DNA of 64,000 nt from Hyphomicrobiales bacterium (GCA_930633525.1 CAKNFP010000001.1:4463501-4527500), one strand, 5' to 3'. Shown: positions 1 to 9,559, numbered from the stretch's first letter. Translations and numbers: made by a program. Notes: generated by a model from the letters alone, not told the origin.

Positions 1-1342
1 GCTCGCCGTGGTCCGCGAGATCGAGCCCTTCGCGCTCGCCCTCGACGGAAATCCGCAAGCCGACGATCAGATCGACCACCTTGTAGAGAATGGCTGAGCC
101 GATTCCGCTCCAGACCAGGGCAACGACGACCGCCACAAACTGCGTCCAGAGCTGACCGCCCATGGAGTAATCCGCAACGCCGACACCGCCGAGGGCCGGC
201 GCCACCAGGATGCCGGTGAGCAAGGAGCCGACGATGCCGCCAATGCAGTGGATGCCGAAGACATCGAGCGAGTCGTCATAGCCGAGCGCGTTCTTCACCG
301 TTGTCGAGGCGTAGAAGCAGACGACGCCGGCGATGATGCCCAGGATGATCGAGCCCATCGGGCCGATAAGGCCGGCTGCGGGCGTGACCGCGACGAGGCC
401 TGCGACTGCGCCGGAAACCGTGCCGAGCAGCGAGGGATGGCCCTTCGTGCCCCACTCCGTGAACTGCCAGGCCATACCGGCTGCCGCCGTCGCGACGAAG
501 GTGTTGAGCATGGCAAGTGCCGCGCCGCCGTTCGCCTCGAGATTCGAGCCGGCGTTGAAGCCGAACCAGCCCACCCACAGAAGCGAGGCGCCGATCATCG
601 TCATGGTCATGGAGTGCGGGGGCATCGGCTCCTTGCCGTAGCCCGTGCGCTTGCCGATCATCAAGGCGCCGACAAGGCCAGCCATGCCGGCGTTGATGTG
701 GACGACCGTGCCGCCGGCGAAATCGAGCGCGCCCATCTTGAAGAGGAAGCCTTCGCTGAACCACACCATATGCGCCATGGGGAAATAGACGAAGGTGACC
801 CAGAGCACAGTGAACAGCAGAAGCGCGGAAAACTTGATGCGCTCGGCAAAGGATCCGACGATCAGCGCCGGCGTGATGCAGGCGAAGGTCATCTGGAAAC
901 AGATGAACACGAACTCGGGGATGACGACACCCTTGGTGAAGGTATCCGTCGTCGAATCACCCGTAATGCCGGCAAGAAAGGCCTTGGAGAAACCACCGAT
1001 GAAGGCGCCAGTGCCCGTGAAGGCGAGGCTGTAGCCGTAGATGACCCATACAAGGACGACCACGCAGACGATGGAAAACACCTGCGTCAGGACCGACAGC
1101 ATGTTCTTGGTGCGCACGAGGCCACCGTAGAACAGGGCAAGTCCCGGGATGGTCATGGCGAGCACGAGGATCGCGGAAACCAGCATCCAGGCCGTATCGC
1201 CTTTATTGGGAACCGGTGCGGCGGCTGGAGCCGCTTCTGCGGCGGCCTGGGCAAATGCCGGTCCGACACCCGCGATGGTGCCGGCGGCAAGTGCAAGGGC
1301 GAGTGCCGCAAGACCCGCCTTATGCTCGCGCTTGAACGTCAT
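1..1342 (-). CDS. amtB: Ammonium transporter AmtB (3' end outside window)
   Basis: Encodes an inner-membrane ammonium channel. The N-terminus (about residues 1-32) is a cleavable signal peptide ending near GPAFA, followed by an Ala/Pro-rich linker and many hydrophobic segments. Family signatures are visible: FYGGLVR early on, DFAGGTVVHINAG in the middle and GIHCIGGIVGS late. The last visible residues, EREGLDLADHGE, match the usual cytoplasmic tail, so only a few codons are missing at the window edge. The start ATG at 1342 lies 36 bp after the glnK stop on the same strand, the standard glnK-amtB operon, in which GlnK blocks the channel when nitrogen is plentiful. The assignment is secure; only the C-terminus is unseen. 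Confidence 0.97.
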   Translation of the reverse strand, partial: MTFKREHKAGLAALALALAAGTIAGVGPAFAQAAAEAAPAAAPVPNKGDTAWMLVSAILVLAMTIPGLALFYGGLVRTKNMLSVLTQVFSIVCVVVLVWVIYGYSLAFTGTGAFIGGFSKAFLAGITGDSTTDTFTKGVVIPEFVFICFQMTFACITPALIVGSFAERIKFSALLLFTVLWVTFVYFPMAHMVWFSEGFLFKMGALDFAGGTVVHINAGMAGLVGALMIGKRTGYGKEPMPPHSMTMTMIGASLLWVGWFGFNAGSNLEANGGAALAMLNTFVATAAAGMAWQFTEWGTKGHPSLLGTVSGAVAGLVAVTPAAGLIGPMGSIILGIIAGVVCFYASTTVKNALGYDDSLDVFGIHCIGGIVGSLLTGILVAPALGGVGVADYSMGGQLWTQFVAVVVALVWSGIGSAILYKVVDLIVGLRISVEGEREGLDLADHGE

Positions 1343-1378
1343 GAAACAAACTCCTCGAAGGTGGCAGACAGGCGGGGG

Positions 1379-1771
<393 letters not shown>

Positions 1772-1790
1772 CTAATCCGTGCAAAGGGAA

Positions 1791-1806
1791 ATCAAGCTTC
1801 GTGCCA
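1791..1806 (-). promoter_or_regulatory. Sigma-54-like promoter of glnK-amtB
   Basis: Read on the minus strand, positions 1806-1791 give TGGCACG-AAGC-TTGAT. This fits the -24/-12 consensus TGGCACG-N4-TTGCW except at the C of the -12 element. It lies about 74 bp before the glnK start codon, and glnK-amtB is a classic RpoN/NtrC target. A GCGC-rich imperfect palindrome at 1821-1834 could be part of an NtrC site, but that is weak. The promoter call is inferred from sequence match and context. Confidence 0.6.
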
Positions 1807-1930
1807 GATAGGCCGAAGTCGGCGCAAAGCGCACTTTTTCAGGGCAAACACCGGCCAGCGCCCGCGGTTTCCCCGCGAACGCAGCCCGATGCTGCGCGTT
1901 CGATGATCATTTCGATTAAAAAATGGGCAA

Positions 1931-2806
1931 TCAGCCCGCGAGGTCAGGACGCTGGCGAATCAGGCCTTCCTGGGCCACCGAGGCAATCAAGGCGCCGTCG
2001 CGCGTATAAATCAGGCCGCGAGAAAAGCCCCGCGCCCCACCCGAGAAGGGTGTGTCCTGTGAATAGAGCAGCCATTCGTCAGCACGGAACGGCCCATGGA
2101 ACCAGAGAGCGTGATCGAGGCTCGCACCCTGGATATCCGGCTCGAACACGGTGCGGCCGTGGGGAATGAGGCTGGTGTCGAGCAGCGTCATATCCGAGGC
2201 GTAGGCCAGCACGCAGCGATGGATCGCCGGATCATCGGGCAGGCGCTTGGTGGTGCGAATCCAGACGTTGAAACGGGGCGCCATGGGCGTACCCGTTTGC
2301 TGATAGCGCTGGTATTCGACAGGCCTGAGCTCGATCGGCCGCTCGCGCTCGTAGTAGGTCCGCATGGGATGCGGCATCGCGGGAAGGAAATTGGCGCGCA
2401 GATCGTCCTCGGTCGGCAGATCCTCCGGCATCGGCACGTCCGGCATGGGGAGGTGATAGGTGAGGCCGTCCTCCGGGGTGTGAAAGGACGCGGACATGGA
2501 GAAGATCGCTTCGCCATGTTGGATGGCGACAACGCGTCTGGTCGCGAAAGAGCGCCCGTCGCGGATGCGGTCGACCTCATAGATGATCGGAACCTTGGGA
2601 TCCCCGGGCCGCATGAAATAGCCGTGGAGCGAGTGAATATCCCGCCCCGGATCCACCGTTCGTGACACTGCGACGAGAGCCTGGCCGATGACCTGTCCAC
2701 CAAACACCCGCTGCCAACCGACCTTGGGGCTGCGCCCGCGGAACAGGTTGCGCTCGAGCGGCTCAAGATCGAGAATATCGAGCACTTCGTCTACGGGATT
2801 GGCCAT
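1931..2806 (-). CDS. tesB: Acyl-CoA thioesterase II
   Basis: A 291-residue double-hotdog thioesterase that hydrolyses acyl-CoA to free fatty acid and CoA. The N-terminal hotdog contains the characteristic GRSPKVGWQRVFGGQVIGQAL stretch and SLHGYFMRPGDP. The C-terminal half has SLDHALWFHGPFRADEW with the catalytic Asp region, followed by the Ser/Thr and the late Gln of VAQEGLIR. Length matches E. coli TesB (about 286 residues). It stands alone between the glnK operon and a divergent hydroxylase gene. Family assignment is firm; the physiological substrate is not known from sequence. Confidence 0.93.
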   Translation of the reverse strand: MANPVDEVLDILDLEPLERNLFRGRSPKVGWQRVFGGQVIGQALVAVSRTVDPGRDIHSLHGYFMRPGDPKVPIIYEVDRIRDGRSFATRRVVAIQHGEAIFSMSASFHTPEDGLTYHLPMPDVPMPEDLPTEDDLRANFLPAMPHPMRTYYERERPIELRPVEYQRYQQTGTPMAPRFNVWIRTTKRLPDDPAIHRCVLAYASDMTLLDTSLIPHGRTVFEPDIQGASLDHALWFHGPFRADEWLLYSQDTPFSGGARGFSRGLIYTRDGALIASVAQEGLIRQRPDLAG

Positions 2807-3085
2807 CGGTCACCCATTTCTGCTGCGTGCCATGCGCGACTGTGGGAAGAAGAAATCGTCACCCACGCCACAGGCCGCTTTCATCCCATGTGCGCCTGAC
2901 GGATTGGGGCGTCAAGCGCCTGTGGCGACTGCCCCGCCGGGACGCGGCCCGATGCCATGGTTCGGTTCGCCTATAAAAGTGGTAGAGGCTGTCGGGATTT
3001 CGCATCCGCCATGCTGCCGTTGATCTGAGACAATGGTCATGGCTGAAGCGTGCGGTAGAAATGACATCTGTTGGTGGAACAGGCT

Positions 3086-4321
3086 ATGGCAAACGACACG
3101 CAACCGGCAGCCCCGCTGCCAATGATCGATGTCACGATCGCCGGTGGGGGAATCGTCGGCCTCTGCCTTGCTGTGGCATTGCGACAGGGCGCCGGCCTGT
3201 CGGTTCTGGTTTGCGATCCGCTTCCTGCCGGCAAGGATGTCGGGCGCGCCTCCGCCGTCGCGGCCGGCGCGCAGCGCATGCTGGCCGAGCTCGGCGTCTG
3301 GGACGCGATCGCACCGGCCGCCCAGCCCGTTTCCAAGATGGTGGTGACCGACAGCCGACTAGCGGACCCCGTGCGGCAAACCTTCATCACCTTCGATGGT
3401 GAGATCGCGCCGGATGAGCCCTTCGCCTATATCATCGAGAATGCCGTGGTCACCGACGCGCTCCGCGAAGCCGCCGAAAGGGCTGGCGTTGTCGCGGCCG
3501 CCACCTCCGTGAAGGCTTTCACAGCACGCGGAGCCGGGCTCGATCTCACGCTCGCTAACGGAGACAGGCGGAGGACGGCGTTGCTCGTCGCCGCCGACGG
3601 TGCCCGTTCGGCGTTGCGCTCCTACGCCGGCATTGCCTGGAGCGGCCATGACTACGACCAATCCGGCATCGTCGCGACCATAGGGCATGAACGGGCCCAT
3701 GACGGCTGCGCCGTCCAGCACTTCCTACCCTCCGGCCCCTTCGCGCGGCTCCCGCTGACAGGACATCGCTCCTCAATCGTCTGGACAGAGCGGCGGGAGG
3801 ATGCGAATGCGATTCTCGCGCTCGATCCGGATGATCTCGTCGATGAGCTTGAGCGCCGCTTCGGCCTCGATCTCGGGCGCATCACGCTGGAAACGGCGCC
3901 ACGCGCCTTCCCGCTGGGTGTCGGGATGGCGCGCCGCTTCATCGGCGAGCGCTTCGCACTCGTCGGCGACGCCGCGCATCTCGTGCATCCCCTGGCGGGG
4001 CTTGGTCTCAATCTCGGCCTGCGTGACGCAGCCGTGCTTGCCGAGGCGATCGTCGACAACGCCCGGCTGGGGCTCCCGCCCGGCGAGGCCGGCGTGCTCG
4101 AAAGCTATCAGCGGGCGCGGCGGTTCGACACTTTGACGCTCGGCATCGCGACCGACGGCCTCAACCGGCTGTTCTCCAACGACCGGCTGCCGCTTCGCCT
4201 GGTGCGGGACCTCGGCCTTGGCCTGGTGGACCGCATGCCCGGGCTGAAGAGCTTCTTCATTCGCGAAGCAGCCGGCATGGTCGGCGCCGTGCCGCGCCTC
4301 ATGCGCGGCGAGCCACTCTGA
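3086..4321 (+). CDS. UbiH/UbiF/Coq6-family FAD-dependent hydroxylase
   Basis: A 411-residue flavoprotein monooxygenase, most likely a ring hydroxylase of ubiquinone biosynthesis. The N-terminal Rossmann motif GGGIVG is at residues 20-25. The second FAD motif, FALVGDAAHLVHP, has its Gly-Asp at about 294-295 and is followed by LAGLGLNLGLRDA, the signature of the UbiH/COQ6 group. The frame opens with TTG at 3071, but ATG 3086 (MANDTQ) is preferred because a GGTGGA element sits just upstream. Alphaproteobacteria use several regioselective paralogues (UbiL, UbiM, UbiH, UbiF), and the carbon hydroxylated cannot be told here. It is divergent from tesB. Confidence 0.88.
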   Translation: MANDTQPAAPLPMIDVTIAGGGIVGLCLAVALRQGAGLSVLVCDPLPAGKDVGRASAVAAGAQRMLAELGVWDAIAPAAQPVSKMVVTDSRLADPVRQTFITFDGEIAPDEPFAYIIENAVVTDALREAAERAGVVAAATSVKAFTARGAGLDLTLANGDRRRTALLVAADGARSALRSYAGIAWSGHDYDQSGIVATIGHERAHDGCAVQHFLPSGPFARLPLTGHRSSIVWTERREDANAILALDPDDLVDELERRFGLDLGRITLETAPRAFPLGVGMARRFIGERFALVGDAAHLVHPLAGLGLNLGLRDAAVLAEAIVDNARLGLPPGEAGVLESYQRARRFDTLTLGIATDGLNRLFSNDRLPLRLVRDLGLGLVDRMPGLKSFFIREAAGMVGAVPRLMRGEPL

Positions 4322-4412
4322 CCACAGCGCGTCCGGGCGATGGCAAATTCATCTCATTACATGGAATTATCGGGTCTCTTAGCGGAGCTAGCCCGTGACA
4401 GACGGGTTGTCT

Positions 4413-5372
4413 CTACGGCGTGTGCCGGCGGATGAAGGCGACGACCGTCTCGACGAGCCCCTTGGCGAGGGGCCGGTCCGGGTCGCGATAAGCCGCGAGA
4501 TTATCGGCGGAATCCGGCGCCACGTCTTTCAGGACGTGATTCATGCCGGGCAGGGTGAGGGCCGCGCCACCGGGCTCGGCATCGGCCGGCGGAACCTGGA
4601 TATCGCGCCCTCCGGCGATCACCAGGAGGGGAGCCCGCAGCCGGCGCGCCAGGGCATCGGCATCAACCGCCATCAGGGACCTGAGAAACGGCTGGATGCT
4701 CGACCGGAACAAGGGCGCGAGCGCAGCTGGTATGTCCTCCACACTGTCGCCACGCTGGAGACGCTCGAGGATCGTGGCCGCCTCAGCGCGCAACGGCTCT
4801 GGCGCCGGCGCCAGCTGTTTCTTGATGAGTTCCGCGACAGGCTTGCCTGGCGTCGTCAGCAGCACGAGGCCCGCGACTGGCTCGCGGTGAGCAAGCGCGA
4901 GCGCGATGACGCCACCTTCACTATGTCCGATGAGAAAGACGGCAGAGACACCCGCCTGCGCGCGACACCAATGAAGCCATCGCCCCGCATCGGCAACCGC
5001 GGCATCGAAAGTCAGCTCCCGCTCCGCATCCACAGTTGCGGGCAGACGCTTGTCATAGCGCAGGCTCGCTATTCCATCTGCGAGAAGGGCATCAGCGACA
5101 AGCGCATAGGGACGGGCGCTGACCCCGTAGGGGTTGTTGCCATCGCGGTTGGTCGGCCCCGATCCCGGCAGGATCACCGCGCAGGCAAAGGCCGCCCTCC
5201 CCGCCGGCGCGGAATAGACGCCGGTCATACCCTCCACGGTCACGGTGGTTTCGGCCAGGACCGGGGACGCCGCGATCATCAGCAGGAGCCATGCGATGCG
5301 GCCAGTGGGAAGCAACCCGGCTTCACTCGATGGAGCGCGCCTCTTCCGGCAGCATGATCGGGATCCCATCAC
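4413..5372 (-). CDS. Exported alpha/beta hydrolase
   Basis: A 319-residue alpha/beta-fold hydrolase with a hydrophobic export signal (about residues 26-40, ending ASPVLA). The oxyanion segment [12 protein letters not shown] and the nucleophile elbow GHSEGG (Ser151) are clear; Asp in AGGRDIQVP and His in PGMNHVLK complete the likely triad. The pattern resembles YfhR/FrsA-like secreted esterases; the substrate is unknown. The longest frame overlaps the upstream Trm112-like gene by 50 bp. A TTG at codon 20, just after that gene's stop, would still keep the whole signal peptide and may be the real start. Confidence 0.8.
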   Translation of the reverse strand: MMGSRSCCRKRRAPSSEAGLLPTGRIAWLLLMIAASPVLAETTVTVEGMTGVYSAPAGRAAFACAVILPGSGPTNRDGNNPYGVSARPYALVADALLADGIASLRYDKRLPATVDAERELTFDAAVADAGRWLHWCRAQAGVSAVFLIGHSEGGVIALALAHREPVAGLVLLTTPGKPVAELIKKQLAPAPEPLRAEAATILERLQRGDSVEDIPAALAPLFRSSIQPFLRSLMAVDADALARRLRAPLLVIAGGRDIQVPPADAEPGGAALTLPGMNHVLKDVAPDSADNLAAYRDPDRPLAKGLVETVVAFIRRHTP

Positions 5373-5556
5373 GGATGGGATAGGCCAGCTTGGCAGGCCG
5401 GCTGATCAGCTCCTGACGCGCGGCGTCATACTCCAGGCTTGCCTTGGTCAGGGGACAAACGAGGATCTCAAGGAGCTTGGGATCAACGGTCGTTCCTTCG
5501 GCCAAAGAAGGCTCTTCGCTGGCGGGATTGGCTGGGGAGGTGGATTCGTCCGTCAT
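5323..5556 (-). CDS. Trm112-like small protein (UPF0434/YcaR family)
   Basis: A 77-residue protein with the core [18 protein letters not shown] followed by [17 protein letters not shown], the hallmark of the Trm112p/UPF0434 family. Eukaryotic Trm112 activates methyltransferases; the bacterial members have no firmly established role. About 20 residues of Ser/Pro-rich extension precede the domain. Its start is 6 bp after the stop of the LON-domain gene, so the two are probably co-transcribed, as is common in Rhizobiales. Confidence 0.88.
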   Translation of the reverse strand: MTDESTSPANPASEEPSLAEGTTVDPKLLEILVCPLTKASLEYDAARQELISRPAKLAYPIRDGIPIMLPEEARSIE

Positions 5557-5562
5557 GGAAGC

Positions 5563-6228
5563 TCACTGTAATGTCGAATCAGGATTTTCGGAGTCGCGGA
5601 CCATTTCAATTTCGGTGATCGCGATCAGCATTTCCGCCCGGCTCTTGAGATCCGGCGCTTCGAGGAGCGCCTGCTTCTCACGGGTACCGAACGGACTCAT
5701 CATGGAAAGGGCATTCACCAGCGCCTCATTAGGCGCTTCGTTGATGCCTTTCCAATCCACCTTCAGATCGTTGGCCTCGGCGAACTCCTTCAAGGTGCGT
5801 ATCACGCCCGCGCGATCGGTCTCGGCTTCCCCGGCGCGCGGCTCGAAATCCACCTTGAAGGGCTCGTAGTCGACGCGCGCCTGGCGATATGGGGTTGCGA
5901 CGGTCAGTTCCTCGACGATGCGGAAACGGGAAACGCCTGTGAGGGAGATCACATAGCGCCCGTCACCGGTCTCGGCGAACTGCGTGATGCGCCCCGTGCA
6001 GCCCACCGGGTAGAGCCGCGGTATGGCCGCATCCTCTTCGTCATCCGGCTGAATCATCCCGATAACGCGATGGCTGGCGATGGCCTCGTCGATCATCGCG
6101 ACATAGCGGGGCTCAAAGATGTTCAGGGGCAGTTGCCCGCGCGGCAGCAGCAGCGCCCCGGCGAGAGGAAACAGCGGGACGACGGCGGGGCAGTCCTGCG
6201 GACTGCGATAGGTCTGGTGGGTCGACAT
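5563..6228 (-). CDS. LON N-terminal (substrate-binding) domain protein
   Basis: A 221-residue stand-alone LON substrate-binding domain without ATPase or protease parts. The start of the fold is VPLFPLAGALLLPRGQLPLNIFEPRY, and RLYPVGCTGRI and an SLTGVSRFRI segment follow. The open frame extends upstream to 6486 but overlaps the thioredoxin gene with low-complexity sequence. ATG 6228 (MSTHQTYRSP) is therefore taken as start, giving the usual family length. It lies between cnoX and the Trm112-like gene, all on one strand. Function is unproven; the domain normally recognises protein substrates. Confidence 0.9.
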   Translation of the reverse strand: MSTHQTYRSPQDCPAVVPLFPLAGALLLPRGQLPLNIFEPRYVAMIDEAIASHRVIGMIQPDDEEDAAIPRLYPVGCTGRITQFAETGDGRYVISLTGVSRFRIVEELTVATPYRQARVDYEPFKVDFEPRAGEAETDRAGVIRTLKEFAEANDLKVDWKGINEAPNEALVNALSMMSPFGTREKQALLEAPDLKSRAEMLIAITEIEMVRDSENPDSTLQ

Positions 6229-6307
6229 CTCGATCAGAACCTGAATAGTCAATGTCGATGCCGATCGCGGGCCCCACAGCCGGTATGGCCGATGGGGCCG
6301 ATTGGCA

Positions 6308-7204
6308 TCAGGCGAACAGGACCGATGACAGCCGCCGTCGGCCGGCCAACGTGGCTTCATCCATCGGGCCCCAGGCCTCAAAGAACTGCAGAAGCTGCTT
6401 GCGCGCTCCGTCGTCATTCCAGTTGCGATCGCGGCGAATGATGTCGAGCAAATGATCGGCCGCTTCCTCGCGCTTGCCCTTAGCATTCAGGGCAACGGCG
6501 AGGTCGAAGCGCGCCTGATGATCGAGCGGATTCGCCGCCAGCCGTTGCTCGAACTCCGCAAGATCACCCAGCGAAGCGGCCTGCTCGGCTAGTTCAAGGG
6601 CGGCTCGCGCGGCCGCTATCGCAGGATCATTGGCCTTGTCGTCCGGCACCATATCGAGAAAGCGGCGAGCGCCTTCGAGATCATCGAGCTCCACATGAAG
6701 CTTCGCGAGCGCCGCTATGGCACGGGCATTGTCGGGCTCCTGCGCTAACGCCTCGGCATAGAGGCCAGCCGCGCCCGCTGCATCTCCGGCTGCGGCAAGC
6801 TCGTCAGCCATGTCCAGCAACTCAGCGATCGGTCCCGGCCCGAGCGGCCCGACAAGACGCTCGATGAACGCCTTGACCTGGCTTTCCGGCAAGGCGCCAA
6901 CAAAACCGTCGGCCGGCTGGCCGCGGCTGAACGCGACGACGGCCGGGATGGACTGGATGCCGAGCTGGCCGGGGATCTGCGGATGCTCATCGATATTGAG
7001 CTTGACCAGCTTGACCTTGCCCTGCGCGGCGCTCACGGCCTTCTCGATGACCGGCCCGAGCTGCTTGCACGGTCCGCACCACGGTGCCCAGAAGTCCACA
7101 AGGACAGGCTGACGCATGGACTCCGCGATCACATCCTGCCGGAAATCCGAGGTTGTTGTATCCTTTACCAGGGAATCGGCCTGGCCGGACGTATCTGCGA
7201 GCAT
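6308..7204 (-). CDS. cnoX: Thioredoxin-TPR chaperedoxin (CnoX/YbbN type)
   Basis: A 298-residue protein with an N-terminal thioredoxin domain (about 15-120) and C-terminal TPR-like helices (about 125-290). The active site FWAPWCGPCK puts the redox cysteines at 43 and 46. E. coli CnoX lacks an active CXXC, whereas the Caulobacter protein keeps WCGPC and has both holdase and oxidoreductase activity. This gene is of the latter type. The role expected is binding and redox protection of unfolding proteins under oxidative stress. It heads the group with the LON-domain and Trm112-like genes. Confidence 0.9.
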   Translation of the reverse strand: MLADTSGQADSLVKDTTTSDFRQDVIAESMRQPVLVDFWAPWCGPCKQLGPVIEKAVSAAQGKVKLVKLNIDEHPQIPGQLGIQSIPAVVAFSRGQPADGFVGALPESQVKAFIERLVGPLGPGPIAELLDMADELAAAGDAAGAAGLYAEALAQEPDNARAIAALAKLHVELDDLEGARRFLDMVPDDKANDPAIAAARAALELAEQAASLGDLAEFEQRLAANPLDHQARFDLAVALNAKGKREEAADHLLDIIRRDRNWNDDGARKQLLQFFEAWGPMDEATLAGRRRLSSVLFA

Positions 7205-7821
7205 GAATTCCTCATCTCTCCTGGGCGCATCCCACGGGCCAAGCCCCGGACGCTGTCCTCACCTTACGGCGATAGCCTTTTTCGGGCGCGAACCCCGTGC
7301 AGCTCCCGCCCATGATCCGCCGACTCATCGAACAAGTCACTGAATAAGTCCACCTGATATCGCAAACCAAACCCGATGTCAGACTGTCCAAGCCGGGCGA
7401 GCCCGCGTTTTTCAGATAGGAACTCGCGCCCTCTCCGCAAAGGGCATAGTCCCTCATGAGGCATCCGTTCCTTCTGCACGAAAAAGAGGTTGCTGCACCG
7501 ACCCGCAGCACTGCCGCCCACTCATGGATGGTATGGCCAACCCCTGTCTCGCTGTTTTCGGACAGGGTGCGCGAGCGACGGGCAGCCGTCTGCCCGAGGT
7601 GACCTTCGCGCTCATCCGGGCCCATTCTGCGGAAAATGCCACTTCGCAGGTAGTCAAACATCAGGAATCGTGACGTCTTCCACGAAAACGCCGCGATTGC
7701 CGGCCGCGTCGCCGCCCGATACAGCGCGAAAAGTACCTCCCAGTCTTGACTGATTCTAAATTGTAATTATTCTAATGAAAGTTGATTTCACGGCCCCCGA
7801 TGCCGAAATGGAGTGATCACC
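7205..7821. other. About 600 bp without a supported gene
   Basis: No frame here gives a recognisable protein. A 149-codon minus-strand frame (7212-7661) and an 85-codon one (7264-7521) overlap in different frames, are rich in Arg/Ser/Cys and show no motif; they could be a decayed gene or noise. The end near the small plus-strand gene (7750-7795) is AT-rich and probably carries its promoter. The promoter of cnoX should also lie in this stretch. Confidence 0.4.
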
Positions 7822-8031
7822 ATGGATAGGACCACGTCCTGCACGAGCTGCATTTTCTTTGACACCCACGCCGGTAACGGCGGTAGCGCCGGTGCTGATG
7901 CAGGTCTCTGCCGCTTCAATCCCCCGGTCTCGCAGCCCGGCCCCGACGCCCATGGCCTCTGGCCCGTGGTGACCACTGACGATTGGTGCGGGCATTTCAC
8001 AGCGCAGCGCCAGGCCACCCGCGCGGCCTGA
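7822..8031 (+). CDS. Small four-cysteine protein, function unknown
   Basis: A 69-residue protein starting at ATG 7822, with GGAG eight bases upstream; a GTG at 7813 in the same frame is less likely. Cysteines fall at residues 7, 10, 30 and 56 in the pattern CTSC-N19-C-RFNPP-N20-DWCGHF. The spacing suggests a zinc ribbon or metal-binding fold. The Arg-Phe-Asn-Pro-Pro and Asp-Trp-Cys-Gly stretches look like constrained motifs rather than chance. A strong bidirectional terminator follows directly. I do not recognise a named function. Confidence 0.65.
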   Translation: MDRTTSCTSCIFFDTHAGNGGSAGADAGLCRFNPPVSQPGPDAHGLWPVVTTDDWCGHFTAQRQATRAA

Positions 8032-8050
8032 TTTCCGATTTCGTCGCAAC

Positions 8051-8086
8051 AAAAAGCCCGCCAACGGCTCCGTTGGCGGGCTTTTT
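8051..8086. terminator. Bidirectional intrinsic terminator
   Basis: A perfect stem AAAAAGCCCGCCAACGG / CCGTTGGCGGGCTTTTT with a very short loop, flanked by A and T tracts. It serves both the small plus-strand cysteine protein and the convergent exbB-exbD-tonB operon. Confidence 0.92.
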
Positions 8087-8096
8087 GTCGCTTGCA

Positions 8097-9071
8097 CTAC
8101 CTAAGATTGAACACAAGCGGTACCGAGATAGACAGCGTGGCTCCCTTGACCTCCGGCGGGGGCGCCGGAAGTGGACTAGCTCGCTGCAAAGTGGCGACGG
8201 CCTCCTGATCGATCATCGACGACCCGGAGCTTCGGGCAAGCCTTGCGGATAAAACCCGCCCGGATCGATCGATCGTAAACGCGACGTAAGCCGTGCCCCC
8301 TTGATTTCTAGCGAGCGCCTCGCGGGGATAGCGCTGGTGACGCTTCAAATGCGCGTAGAGAAGACTTTTCCAGGTCGCGGGAGCCCGCGAAGGCGCCTGC
8401 GTCACGCCCTGTGACGGTGCGGCGGCTGTCTGCCCGGGCGCCGCCTCGCTGGTCGGAGGCGCGGAGTTTCGCTCCGCGCGCTTGTCCTTGCGCTCCACCT
8501 CACGGCGGCGCTCGACCCGACGAGGCCTGGGCGGCTCCTTCTTTTCGACCTTCTTCACCTCCTTCTCGACCTCTTTGGGCGGCGGTGGGGGTGGAGGCGG
8601 CGTCAGGACAGCGGCGGCATTGGGCACATCAGGCAATTCCGGAACGTTGATGTCCGGCGCCTCCAAGACGGGGCGCGGCAGCTCGGGTTCCGGCGGCGCT
8701 GGTTCGGGCTCTGGCTCTGGCAGAGGCGGTTCCGGCGCCGGTGGCGTCGGTTCAGGCAGGGGCGGTTCTGGCTCCGGCGTTTCGACAGGAGGTTCGATCG
8801 GTTTTTGCGGCTCGGGCTCGGCTTCCGCCATCTGCGGCCCGACTTCGGTTTCCGAAGGCGCTTCAGGCGATACGGGAAGCGGTGCCAGTTCAATCAACAC
8901 GGCCGCGCCGGTCGGATCGGTCGGACCAGCATCCTGCGGCCAGTTCATGACGCCCCAGGCACCCGCCGCATGCGCGGTGGTGACCAGCAGCGCCGCGAGC
9001 CCCCAACGGACGACCTGACGCGTCGTCCCCTCCTCCCAGCGGAAGGCGCCCAGAGATAGGTGTGAACTCAC
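8097..9071 (-). CDS. tonB: Energy transducer TonB
   Basis: A 324-residue TonB that couples the proton-motive force at the inner membrane to outer-membrane receptors. One transmembrane segment lies near residues 24-44. A long Pro/Glu-rich then Pro/Lys-rich spacer (about 60-190) spans the periplasm. The C-terminal domain has RYPREALARNQGGTAYVAFTI, SGRVLSARLARSSG and a final PLVFNLR. It starts with GTG 9071, overlapping the exbD stop (GTGA), so translation is coupled. Likely used for ferric siderophore or haem uptake given the adjacent siderophore-interacting protein. Confidence 0.93.
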   Translation of the reverse strand: MSSHLSLGAFRWEEGTTRQVVRWGLAALLVTTAHAAGAWGVMNWPQDAGPTDPTGAAVLIELAPLPVSPEAPSETEVGPQMAEAEPEPQKPIEPPVETPEPEPPLPEPTPPAPEPPLPEPEPEPAPPEPELPRPVLEAPDINVPELPDVPNAAAVLTPPPPPPPPKEVEKEVKKVEKKEPPRPRRVERRREVERKDKRAERNSAPPTSEAAPGQTAAAPSQGVTQAPSRAPATWKSLLYAHLKRHQRYPREALARNQGGTAYVAFTIDRSGRVLSARLARSSGSSMIDQEAVATLQRASPLPAPPPEVKGATLSISVPLVFNLR

Positions 9072-9553
9072 TGCGCCGCCCCGGGAACCGCTGCAGATGG
9101 CGGGATGTTTGGCGCGACAAGGGGCGCGCCCTGGCCTGGGGCGCCTTCAAGGCCCACCAGGCCGATCTTGAGGTAGCCCGCTGATCGCAGGAGGTTCATC
9201 ACCTCCATGACGTCGCCATAGGGCACGACCTTGTCGGCCCGCACGAAAACGCGTTCCTCGCGGTTGTTGCTGGTTTGCGCATCAAGCGCCGCCTGGAGCA
9301 TTCCGCGATCCATCGGCGTATCACCGAGGGCCAGCGTCAAATCCTCCTTGACGGTCAGGAAAAGCGGCTTCTCCGGGCGAGGTTGGGGCTGCGCGTTGGA
9401 GGTCGGCAGATCCACCGCCACATCCACGGTCGAAAGCGGAGCGGCGACCATGAAAATGATCAGCAGGACGAGCATCACGTCGATGAAGGGCGTGACGTTG
9501 ATCTCGTGGTTGTCGGCGAGTTCCTCGTCGCCATGATCCAGACGGACACCCAT
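9068..9553 (-). CDS. exbD: Biopolymer transport protein ExbD
   Basis: A 161-residue one-pass inner-membrane protein of the ExbB-ExbD-TonB motor. The membrane segment INVTPFIDVMLVLLIIFMV includes the essential Asp25, followed by the periplasmic domain with VFVRADKVVPYGDVMEVMNLLRSAG. A Pro/Ala-rich tail of about 25 residues is longer than in E. coli. It starts 6 bp after exbB and overlaps tonB. Confidence 0.95.
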   Translation of the reverse strand: MGVRLDHGDEELADNHEINVTPFIDVMLVLLIIFMVAAPLSTVDVAVDLPTSNAQPQPRPEKPLFLTVKEDLTLALGDTPMDRGMLQAALDAQTSNNREERVFVRADKVVPYGDVMEVMNLLRSAGYLKIGLVGLEGAPGQGAPLVAPNIPPSAAVPGAAQ

Positions 9554-9559
9554 GACGGC

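Noticed and set aside
8482..9018. Gly/Ser-rich plus-strand frame of 178 codons
   Set aside because: It is the antisense of the Pro-rich spacer of TonB; Gly/Ser runs come from Pro codons on the other strand.
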